A DNA stretch of 6,751 bases from an uncultured Collinsella sp. (GTDB lineage Bacteria; Actinomycetota; Coriobacteriia; Coriobacteriales; Coriobacteriaceae), in the NCBI GenBank assembly GCA_900547855.1, contig URIK01000099.1, positions 1 through 6,751 of the forward strand. The letters are read 5' to 3'. Shown here one piece after another: positions 1-3,829 of the stretch. Numbering within the stretch: the first letter of the stretch is position 1; every line of letters begins with the position of its first letter. Under the pieces are notes generated by a model. It was not told the origin of the DNA, searched no databases, and was given only the letters and a program-made list of their open reading frames with translations. Both the position numbers and the translations under genes were made by a program.

Positions 1-50
1 TACGAGATTCATGAGCGTCTCGTGGGCTCGGAGATGTGTATAAGAGACAG
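1..50 (+). other. Untrimmed Nextera i7/Read 2 sequencing adapter (artefact)
   Basis: This is not genomic DNA. Bases 1-8 (TACGAGAT) are the tail of the Illumina P7 primer. Bases 9-16 (TCATGAGC) sit where the 8-nt i7 index belongs and, from memory, match Nextera XT index N714. Bases 17-31 are the Read 2 adapter (GTCTCGTGGGCTCGG). Bases 32-50 are the 19-bp Tn5 mosaic end AGATGTGTATAAGAGACAG. Genomic sequence starts at 51. Translating through this block adds the spurious tail LSLIHISEPTRRS to pyrC on the minus strand and creates a false MYKRQ start on the plus strand. Confidence 0.98.
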
Positions 51-377
51 CTTGACGAACTCCACGACAGTGCCGTTATCGGTGACGGGATCGGTGTTGG
101 GCATGGAGCACACGCCGGTAAAGCCGCCCTTGGCAGCTGCGCGGGTACCGCTCTCGATGTCCTCTTTGACCTCGTAGCCAGGCTCGCGAAGGTGAACGTG
201 CATATCCACCAGGCCGGGGACGAGGTACTTGCCGGAAAGGTCGCGGACCTCGGCTCCCTCGACGGCGAGATTCTCGCCGACCTCGGCGATCTTGTCGCCG
301 TCAATCAGGACGTCAACGACACCGTCAAGCTCGACGGACGGGTCGACGACGTGGGCATTCTTAAGAAGCAAGGCCAT
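51..377 (-). CDS. pyrC: Dihydroorotase, class I (PyrC), N-terminal 109 codons, 3' end cut by the contig end
   Basis: PyrC is a cytoplasmic zinc enzyme that cyclises N-carbamoyl-aspartate to dihydroorotate, the third step of UMP synthesis. Visible are the N-terminal amidohydrolase strands (MALLLKNAHVVDP), the metal-binding motif DMHVHLREPG with H60 and H62, R64 for substrate carboxylate binding, the KEDIESGTRAAAKGGFT stretch (71-87) and the SMPNT motif (91-95). All are typical of class I enzymes. Family members run to about 425 residues, so only a quarter is present; the remaining metal ligands lie beyond the contig. ATG at 377 is preferred to the in-frame ATG at 392 because GGAGGT (385-390) lies 7 nt upstream of it. 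The start lies inside pyrB (17-bp overlap), which suggests translational coupling. Genuine coding ends at 51; residues after K109 are adapter. Confidence 0.95.
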
Positions 378-1305
378 TATCGGCACCTCCAAGCAGCAGA
401 TACAGGATAGCCATACGCACGCAGATACCGGCGTAGACCTGCTCCAGGATGACGGAGCGTTGCGGGTGGTCGGCCATATAGGAGTCGAACTCGACGCCGC
501 GGTTGATGGGGCCCGGGTGGCAGATGATCGCGTCGGGCTTCATGAGCTTCTCGCGGTCCTTGGTCAGGCCGAAGAGCTTGTGGTACTCGCGAATGGTCGG
601 GAACGGGGCACCCTCGAGGCGCTCCTGCTGCACGCGCAGCATGTAGACGACGTCCAGCTCGGGCAGGACGGAATCGAGGTCGCTCGTCACGTGGTCGCAG
701 CCCAGGACCTCGGGGGACGGCGGCAGCAGCGTGCCGGGGGCGACGGCGTAGGTCTCGCAGCCCATGATCTTAAGGGCGGGGATCAGCGAGCCGCAAACGC
801 GGGAATGGGCGATATCGCCGACGACGGCGACCTTCAGACCGTGGAAGTCACCCTTGTGCTCCCAGATGGTGTACAGGTCGAGCAGGGCCTGCGTAGGATG
901 GTTGTGCTTGCCGTCACCGGCGCAGATGACGCTTGCGGGCGAGTTCTGCGTGACGATGTAGGGAGCGCCGGCGTGCTTGTCGCGCACGACAATGCAGTCG
1001 ATCTTATAAGCGTTGAGGGTCTCAACGGTATCGACGAGGCTCTCGCCCTTGACCGTGGAGGTCGAGGAGCCGCCAAAGTTGAGACTGTCGGCCGAAAGAC
1101 GCTTCTCGGCGAGCTCGAAGGAGCTGCGAGTGCGCGTCGAGGGCTCGTTGAACATGTTGACGATGGTCTTGCCCTTGAGCGTGGGGACCTTCTTGATGGC
1201 ACGCTCGTTGACCTCGGAGAACGCCTTGGCGGTCTCGAGGATGAGCTTGATATCCTCTTCGGAGTACTCGGTAATGTCGATCAGGTGCTTATGGTTGAAC
1301 GCCAC
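361..1305 (-). CDS. pyrB: Aspartate carbamoyltransferase catalytic subunit (PyrB)
   Basis: PyrB condenses carbamoyl phosphate with L-aspartate to N-carbamoyl-aspartate, the committed step of pyrimidine synthesis. Counting from the GTG at 1305 it has 314 residues, a normal length for a catalytic chain. Motifs are the carbamoyl-phosphate loop FNEPSTRTRSSFE (STRTR at 56-60), the mobile-loop lysine in STVKGES (K86), HPTQALLDLYT from H136, VGDIAHSRV (162-170), MLRVQQER with R224 and Q226, and HPGPINRGVEFDS from H263. The last four resemble the B. subtilis enzyme, which works as a simple trimer; no pyrI regulatory subunit gene is visible. The start is ambiguous. GTG at 1317 also opens the frame but overlaps the Shine-Dalgarno sequence, so GTG at 1305 is chosen, 8 nt beyond GGAGGTGA. 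It follows pyrR by 4 nt. Confidence 0.96.
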   Translation of the reverse strand: MAFNHKHLIDITEYSEEDIKLILETAKAFSEVNERAIKKVPTLKGKTIVNMFNEPSTRTRSSFELAEKRLSADSLNFGGSSTSTVKGESLVDTVETLNAYKIDCIVVRDKHAGAPYIVTQNSPASVICAGDGKHNHPTQALLDLYTIWEHKGDFHGLKVAVVGDIAHSRVCGSLIPALKIMGCETYAVAPGTLLPPSPEVLGCDHVTSDLDSVLPELDVVYMLRVQQERLEGAPFPTIREYHKLFGLTKDREKLMKPDAIICHPGPINRGVEFDSYMADHPQRSVILEQVYAGICVRMAILYLLLGGADNGLAS

Positions 1306-1309
1306 GGTA

Positions 1310-1894
1310 CTACTCACCTCCCAGCGGCGCGGAGCCCACGTGGGAACCCGGCGCGACGTCGTTAATCTCGACGGCGGTACGGCCGTCGACTTCCTTCATA
1401 TATAGGTGCACGTTCTCCTCATGCGACGAGGGAACGTTCTTGCCGACAAAGTCCGGCGAGATGGGGAGCTCGCGGTGGCCGCGGTCAACGAGGACTGCCA
1501 GCTCAATGCGGCTCGGACGGCCCAGGTCCATAACGGCGTCGAGAGCGGCGCGGATGGTACGGCCCGTATACAGGATGTCGTCCACCAGCACGACGCGCTT
1601 GCCGTCGACGCTGAAGGGAATGTTGGTAGCGTGGATCGCGGGAGCGAAATTGGTCGCATAGTCATCGCGGTAGAAGCTGATGTCCAGGCTGCCGAGCGGA
1701 ACGTCGACGCCCTCGATCTCCTTGATCTCCTCGGCGAGCTTCTTTGCCAGAAGGTCGCCGCGCGTGACGATGCCGACCAGAGCGAGGTCTTCACAGCCCT
1801 CGTTGCGCTCGAGAATCTCGTGCGCGATGCGGGTCATCGCTCGGTTGACGGCGGTCTCGTCCATGATGACCGCCTTGGGGGAAGTCGTGCCCAT
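1310..1894 (-). CDS. pyrR: Bifunctional pyr operon regulator / uracil phosphoribosyltransferase (PyrR)
   Basis: PyrR belongs to the type I phosphoribosyltransferase fold. It binds pyr mRNA when loaded with UMP and promotes transcription termination in the leader; many members also convert uracil and PRPP to UMP. The 194-residue protein carries the PRPP-binding signature VVLVDDILYTGRT (101-113), the GIVTRGDLLAKKLAEEI helix region (41-57), DRGHRELPI (137-145) and VGKNVPSS (150-157), all hallmarks of PyrR. Family members are about 180 residues; the short C-terminal extension (APGSHVGSAPLGGE) supplies the pyrB Shine-Dalgarno sequence in its last codons. ATG at 1894 is preceded by GAGGAAGGAG. It is the first gene of the cluster, downstream of a leader with attenuator-like hairpins, consistent with autoregulation. 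Confidence 0.97.
   Translation of the reverse strand: MGTTSPKAVIMDETAVNRAMTRIAHEILERNEGCEDLALVGIVTRGDLLAKKLAEEIKEIEGVDVPLGSLDISFYRDDYATNFAPAIHATNIPFSVDGKRVVLVDDILYTGRTIRAALDAVMDLGRPSRIELAVLVDRGHRELPISPDFVGKNVPSSHEENVHLYMKEVDGRTAVEINDVAPGSHVGSAPLGGE
1314..1321 (-). promoter_or_regulatory. pyrB ribosome binding site, embedded in the end of pyrR
   Basis: On the minus strand GGAGGTGA is an 8-nt match to the anti-Shine-Dalgarno complement. It consists of the codons for the last Gly-Gly-Glu of PyrR (GGA GGT GAG, then TAG). It decides the pyrB start: the GTG inside the site (1315-1317) is too close to be used, while GTG at 1303-1305 lies 8 nt beyond the 8-mer. Ribosomes finishing pyrR would stop next to the pyrB start. 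Confidence 0.75.
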
Positions 1895-1915
1895 CGATCT
1901 CCTTCCTCACATGTC

Positions 1916-1935
1916 TTGACTGCTGACACAGTCAA
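1916..1935 (-). repeat. 7-bp inverted repeat between attenuator and pyrR start
   Basis: TTGACTG (1916-1922) and CAGTCAA (1929-1935) are a perfect inverted repeat with a 6-nt loop. In the minus-strand transcript it forms right after the terminator, using the last two U of the U tract. It could be a further alternative leader structure or just a chance palindrome; nothing else in the sequence assigns it a role. Confidence 0.4.
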
Positions 1936-1976
1936 AAAAATAGATGCCCGACCGCTCAAAGCGGACCAGACACCCA
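1934..1976 (-). terminator. Intrinsic terminator / attenuator in the pyrR leader
   Basis: In the minus-strand transcript 1976-1966 pairs with 1951-1941 and 1964-1960 (CCGCU) pairs with 1956-1952 (AGCGG) around a UUG loop. This makes 16 base pairs, several of them G-U, interrupted only by bulged U1965. The stem is followed at once by seven U (1940-1934). The terminator lies between the presumed promoter and pyrR, about 40 nt before its start codon. It therefore cannot end an upstream gene and is best read as an attenuator. The 5' arm shares 1970-1976 with the preceding hairpin, so the two full structures exclude each other. Confidence 0.75.
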
Positions 1977-2021
1977 CAGGAAGGGCTGCTCTTTGGCAGC
2001 AATGTAATTCCATGTGGGTAT
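1970..2021 (-). promoter_or_regulatory. Candidate PyrR-binding leader hairpin
   Basis: The minus-strand RNA folds with a lower stem AUACCCACA (2021-2013) against UGUGGGUGU (1978-1970). After a bulged U2012 comes GGAA (2011-2008) with UUCC (1982-1979), then an internal loop. An upper 5-bp stem GCUGC/GCAGC (2000-1996 with 1989-1985) closes the hexaloop CAAAGA. Known PyrR-binding loops have a lower stem, an internal bulge, a short upper stem and a hexaloop close to CNGNGA; this loop differs from that at one fixed position. The binding role is inferred from shape, position and the adjoining pyrR. The overlap with the terminator arm makes its role (antiterminator or anti-antiterminator) uncertain. 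Confidence 0.55.
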
Positions 2022-2030
2022 CTCGTACCC
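2016..2030 (-). promoter_or_regulatory. Small alternative leader hairpin competing with the PyrR-loop candidate
   Basis: GGGUA (2030-2026) can pair with UACCC (2020-2016) around CGAGA. The 3' arm is the same sequence that begins the lower stem of the next hairpin, so only one of the two can form. If this small stem forms, the 5' arm of the terminator is freed. This is the kind of switch expected in an attenuator, but five base pairs is weak and its function is inferred. Confidence 0.35.
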
Positions 2031-2048
2031 CTTTAATGGTCAAGGGAT

Positions 2049-2054
2049 AGTGTA
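2049..2054 (-). promoter_or_regulatory. Possible -10 box of the pyr operon promoter
   Basis: TACACT on the minus strand matches four of six positions of the -10 consensus and would start transcription near 2042. That gives a leader of about 148 nt containing exactly the hairpins described. No convincing -35 box lies 16-18 nt upstream. A second AT-rich candidate, TATATA near 2130 with TTTTCA 17 nt upstream, would give a longer leader. Choice between them is not possible from sequence alone. Confidence 0.3.
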
Positions 2055-2060
2055 GCCAAC

Positions 2061-2280
2061 CTCGAGCTTAATTGCGAGCATAAATACAGAGCAATCCGTA
2101 AACGGAGCCCAATGCTCCATAAACCTATATATATTTGTGGGACGAGCTTGAAAACGCGCGCACGAGCTGGCATAATCCCCTCTGCTGCACGCAAATCGGA
2201 TCTACGTCCAGGGCCGTGGCGTGAGCACTATCGCCAAAAGAGGAATATCTCTGTGTAGATTACGCACAGGGAGCTGCTTC
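2061..2280. other. Divergent intergenic stretch between pyrR and rpmB, no gene seen
   Basis: I see no coding sequence with a ribosome binding site here. The stretch separates the leftward pyr operon from rightward rpmB and must hold upstream promoter sequences for both. It includes an AT-rich TATATATAT run near 2127-2135 usable as a -10 in either direction, and a small hairpin GGAGC-CCAAT-GCTCC (2104-2118). No known regulator site was recognised. Confidence 0.5.
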
Positions 2281-2282
2281 TG

Positions 2283-2291
2283 TGCTATAGT
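2283..2291 (+). promoter_or_regulatory. rpmB promoter, extended -10
   Basis: TGCTATAGT is an extended -10 element (TG, one base, then TATAGT, five of six to consensus). It would start transcription near 2298 and give an untranslated leader of about 48 nt. No good -35 hexamer is present at the normal distance, as is common for extended -10 promoters. The adhE promoter in this window has nearly the same element (TGCTATCAT). Confidence 0.55.
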
Positions 2292-2345
2292 TCAGGCTTG
2301 TTTGTTAACGCGACATGTTCGTTTGTCGCCCAAGGAGGGTCAGTT

Positions 2346-2534
2346 ATGTCCAAAGTTTGCGAAGTTTGCGGTAAGCACCCCGTTGCCGGTCGCTCCATCA
2401 GCCACTCTCACCGCGTCACCAACCGTAAGTTCCGCCCCAACATCCAGCGCGTCTACGTCGTCGTCGATGGTCACCGTCGCAAGATGAACGTTTGCTCCAC
2501 CTGCCTCAAGTCCGGCAAGGTTGCGCGCTCCTAA
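2346..2534 (+). CDS. rpmB: Large ribosomal subunit protein bL28
   Basis: This is a 62-residue basic protein of the 50S subunit. The N-terminus MSKVCEVCGKHPVAGRSISHSH and the segment RKFRPNIQRVYV are diagnostic for L28. Two CxxC pairs (C5/C8 and C50/C53) make it the four-cysteine form, which is expected to bind one zinc ion; in some actinobacteria cysteine-free copies replace such forms when zinc is scarce. The frame is open from 2298, but ATG at 2346 is chosen because AGGAGGG (2333-2339) lies 6 nt upstream and the family starts here. It is a single-gene transcription unit with its own promoter and terminator. Genes for L28 standing alone, away from large ribosomal operons, are usual. Confidence 0.97.
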   Translation: MSKVCEVCGKHPVAGRSISHSHRVTNRKFRPNIQRVYVVVDGHRRKMNVCSTCLKSGKVARS

Positions 2535-2602
2535 ATAAGGTCTTACCAACAAGTACCTCGGACTCTCCGGGTCAAAGACCTCGCGTTCATATAGAACTTA
2601 CC

Positions 2603-2635
2603 AAAGGCGCTCTCCCCTACGGAGGGCGCCTTTTT
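2603..2635 (+). terminator. Intrinsic terminator of rpmB
   Basis: GGCGCTCTCC (2606-2615) pairs with GGAGGGCGCC (2621-2630), a 10-bp GC-rich stem with one G-U pair and a CCTAC loop. It is followed by five T and preceded by AAA, which can extend the stem. It lies 70 nt after the rpmB stop. On the other strand the stem is followed only by TTT, so it could weakly stop leftward transcripts coming from the mobile element. Confidence 0.93.
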
Positions 2636-2638
2636 GCA

Positions 2639-2687
2639 CTCATTGGGGACAGACTTACATGAGTGTTTTCACGCATTGGGGACAGAC
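2639..2687 (+). repeat. Left terminal inverted repeat of the RAYT element
   Basis: The arm holds two direct copies of CATTGGGGACAGAC (2641-2654 and 2674-2687). Between them lies the palindrome ATGAGTG-TTTT-CACGCAT (2659-2676, one mismatched pair). CACTCAT (2637-2643) can alternatively pair with ATGAGTG (2659-2665) to put the GGGGACAGAC core in a loop. It differs from the right arm at three positions. Confidence 0.88.
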
Positions 2688-2720
2688 GTAACGCATGCCA
2701 GCAGCGGTTCGGCCCCTGCC

Positions 2721-3497
2721 TCACGCCGCCTCGTTCCAGCCCGCGGTGGCCTTGGTTACGCTTGTAGCGCCGATGCCGGTGATACGGGCAATTTGCTTGA
2801 CCGTGAGATGTGCCCGCCTAAGCCTCAGCAGACACGCATCACGATCGGGGCGTGGCAGGGCCTTGAGCAGCGCAGGATCTATGCTCGGCAGGACTTCGTG
2901 CGCAATGGAAAGGGCCTCCTCATCGGGGATCCGCCGGCGTGGAAGAACCTCCACTGACCAAGTGCGCCCGGCAACTTCCTCGAGATGCTCGCAATAGCAA
3001 CGGGAGCCTCCGACGATATCGAGCATAGGAGCCGCGTCACAGATGTCAAAGGGATCATAGCCCAGCTGATATGCCTTGTAGCTTGACCAGCGGTACGCCT
3101 CGAGCGAGTCAAGCGCACCCTTCACAGGATTGAGATGGATATAATCGAGTAGCTGCACCGCCTGTGTGTCCGACTCGACCGCGACCCGCGAATAGCGATT
3201 GTCAAACAAATGCCCCGTTCTCCCCGTTTTCCCGTTGAAATACTTGGCATACGCCGTCAGTGCGCACTGCATTGCCTTTGAAAGGTTGTCAAATGGGTCA
3301 TCAACCATCAAATGGAAGTGGTTGTCCATAAGGCACCAAGCCAACACTGCCACTTTATGGCGTGCAAACCTGTCCGAGATGTCCGATAAGAAACGATATC
3401 GGTCAGAGTCATCTTCAAAAATAATCTGTTTGGAGTTGCCACGGTCAAAGACGTGGTAATAGCCGGTGAGCGAAACGGCGCGGGCGCATCGGGGCAT
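2721..3497 (-). CDS. REP-associated tyrosine (HUH/Y1, IS200-like) transposase
   Basis: The 258-residue protein is a Y1 HUH single-strand DNA transposase of the RAYT group. The N-terminus SLTGYYHVFDRGN (9-21) begins the domain. WCLMDNHFHLMV carries the metal-binding H60-F-H62, GHLFDNRYSRV (95-105) is a RAYT hallmark, and YIHLNPVKGAL (119-129) contains the likely nucleophile Y119. Residues 133-142 (EAYRWSSYKA) follow the family. The C-terminus has a helix-turn-helix-like segment, LTVKQIARITGIGATSVTKA (231-250), probably for DNA binding. ATG at 3497 is preferred to 3512 because GAAAGGAG precedes it; that site lies in an RNA hairpin. A possible -10 (TATAAA, 3578-3573) has no clear -35. Codon use is more mixed than in adhE or pyr genes, consistent with transfer. 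A chromosomal RAYT that serves other repeats is an alternative to an autonomous element. Confidence 0.92.
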   Translation of the reverse strand: MPRCARAVSLTGYYHVFDRGNSKQIIFEDDSDRYRFLSDISDRFARHKVAVLAWCLMDNHFHLMVDDPFDNLSKAMQCALTAYAKYFNGKTGRTGHLFDNRYSRVAVESDTQAVQLLDYIHLNPVKGALDSLEAYRWSSYKAYQLGYDPFDICDAAPMLDIVGGSRCYCEHLEEVAGRTWSVEVLPRRRIPDEEALSIAHEVLPSIDPALLKALPRPDRDACLLRLRRAHLTVKQIARITGIGATSVTKATAGWNEAA

Positions 3498-3499
3498 AA

Positions 3500-3542
3500 T
3501 CTCTCCTTTCAAAACTGAACAGGCAACACCTAAAAGGAGAGA
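3500..3542 (-). promoter_or_regulatory. RNA hairpin sequestering the transposase ribosome binding site
   Basis: In the minus-strand transcript UCUCUCCUUU (3542-3533) is perfectly complementary to AAAGGAGAGA (3509-3500). The stem has 10 bp, extended by one U-G pair, with a 23-nt loop. The 3' arm contains the whole Shine-Dalgarno sequence and ends 2 nt before the ATG. Ribosome access would be blocked when it folds. A comparable 5' structure is known to repress IS200 TnpA translation; its action here is inferred from sequence. Confidence 0.75.
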
Positions 3543-3627
3543 AGGAACGCGAAATGCTGAGCCTGTAACCTATTTATATCCAATGAGCGGCAAAAACAGG
3601 TTCAGAACGGCAAAATGGCAAAACGAT

Positions 3628-3676
3628 GTCTGTCCCAAATGAGTGAAAGCACTCATGTAAGTCTGTCCCCAATGAG
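3628..3676 (-). repeat. Right terminal inverted repeat of the RAYT element
   Basis: This is the inverse of the left arm (46 of 49 identical). Its hairpin is perfect: ATGAGTG (3639-3645), tetraloop AAAG, CACTCAT (3650-3656). The palindrome is flanked by GTCTGTCCC at 3628-3636 and GTCTGTCCCC at 3661-3670. Hairpin plus flanking conserved core resembles REP units recognised by RAYT proteins. Confidence 0.88.
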
Positions 3677-3712
3677 CGGGGCGATGCAGCAGGCAGATAA
3701 TTTGATTTAAAG

Positions 3713-3732
3713 CGTTTCAGTTTATTGAAGCG
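3713..3732 (+). promoter_or_regulatory. Imperfect palindrome and direct repeats upstream of adhE (possible operator)
   Basis: CGTTTCA (3713-3719) and TGAAGCG (3726-3732) form an inverted repeat with one mismatched pair and a 6-nt AT-rich centre. The same area holds a direct repeat of 12 nt (3709-3720 and 3727-3738, 10 identical). It lies about 50-80 bp upstream of the presumed -10, in AT-rich DNA. It does not fit the Rex consensus; a lone GTTCAC half-site is at 3763-3768. The regulator, if any, is unknown. Confidence 0.35.
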
Positions 3733-3780
3733 TTTTAGTGTGCCTTTTACGGGAATCTTACCGTTCACCGAATAATTTCT

Positions 3781-3789
3781 TGCTATCAT
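3781..3789 (+). promoter_or_regulatory. adhE promoter, extended -10
   Basis: TGCTATCAT is an extended -10 (TG, one base, TATCAT, five of six to consensus). Transcription would start near 3796, leaving a leader of about 34 nt with AAGGAG (3818-3823) 6 nt before the ATG. No clear -35 is seen. The element nearly repeats that of rpmB (TGCTATAGT). Confidence 0.55.
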
Positions 3790-3829
3790 GCAAGGCGTAG
3801 GGTAAATCTCCGATCGCAAGGAGACACAA

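Larger units (their letters stand above)
2639..3676 (-). mobile_element. RAYT-type transposase element with 49-bp terminal inverted repeats
   Basis: A 1038-bp unit consists of a single HUH transposase gene on the minus strand between inverted repeats at 2639-2687 and 3628-3676. The arms match at 46 of 49 positions. Elements of the REP-associated tyrosine transposase class typically have one transposase gene flanked by inverted palindromic repeats and mobilise such repeats as single-stranded DNA. The left end starts 3 nt after the T tract of the rpmB terminator, and the right end is 153 bp before the adhE start, so no gene is broken. No flanking target-site duplication is evident, as expected for this transposition chemistry. 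The open transposase frame and intact motifs suggest recent activity or selection. Confidence 0.85.

Noticed and set aside
36..410. Plus-strand frame beginning MYKRQ at the left end
   Set aside because: Its first codons are adapter and the rest is antisense to pyrC.
229..1365. A 378-codon plus-strand frame opposite pyrC and pyrB
   Set aside because: It is the same codon-bias shadow effect. The minus-strand frames encode clear PyrB and PyrC motifs, and this frame has no plausible start context or family.
1834..2043. A 69-codon minus-strand frame across the pyr leader, possibly a leader peptide as in E. coli pyrBI
   Set aside because: It runs out of frame far into pyrR, lacks a convincing ribosome binding site at either ATG, has no pyrimidine-related U-rich coding run before the terminator, and a PyrR mechanism explains the leader better.
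2538..2581. Inverted repeat AGGTCTT / AAGACCT behind rpmB
   Set aside because: Seven base pairs with a 30-nt loop is within chance expectation and the true terminator lies just downstream.
3759..3775. Possible Rex operator upstream of adhE
   Set aside because: Only one half-site (GTTCAC) is present; the other half does not match the known palindrome.
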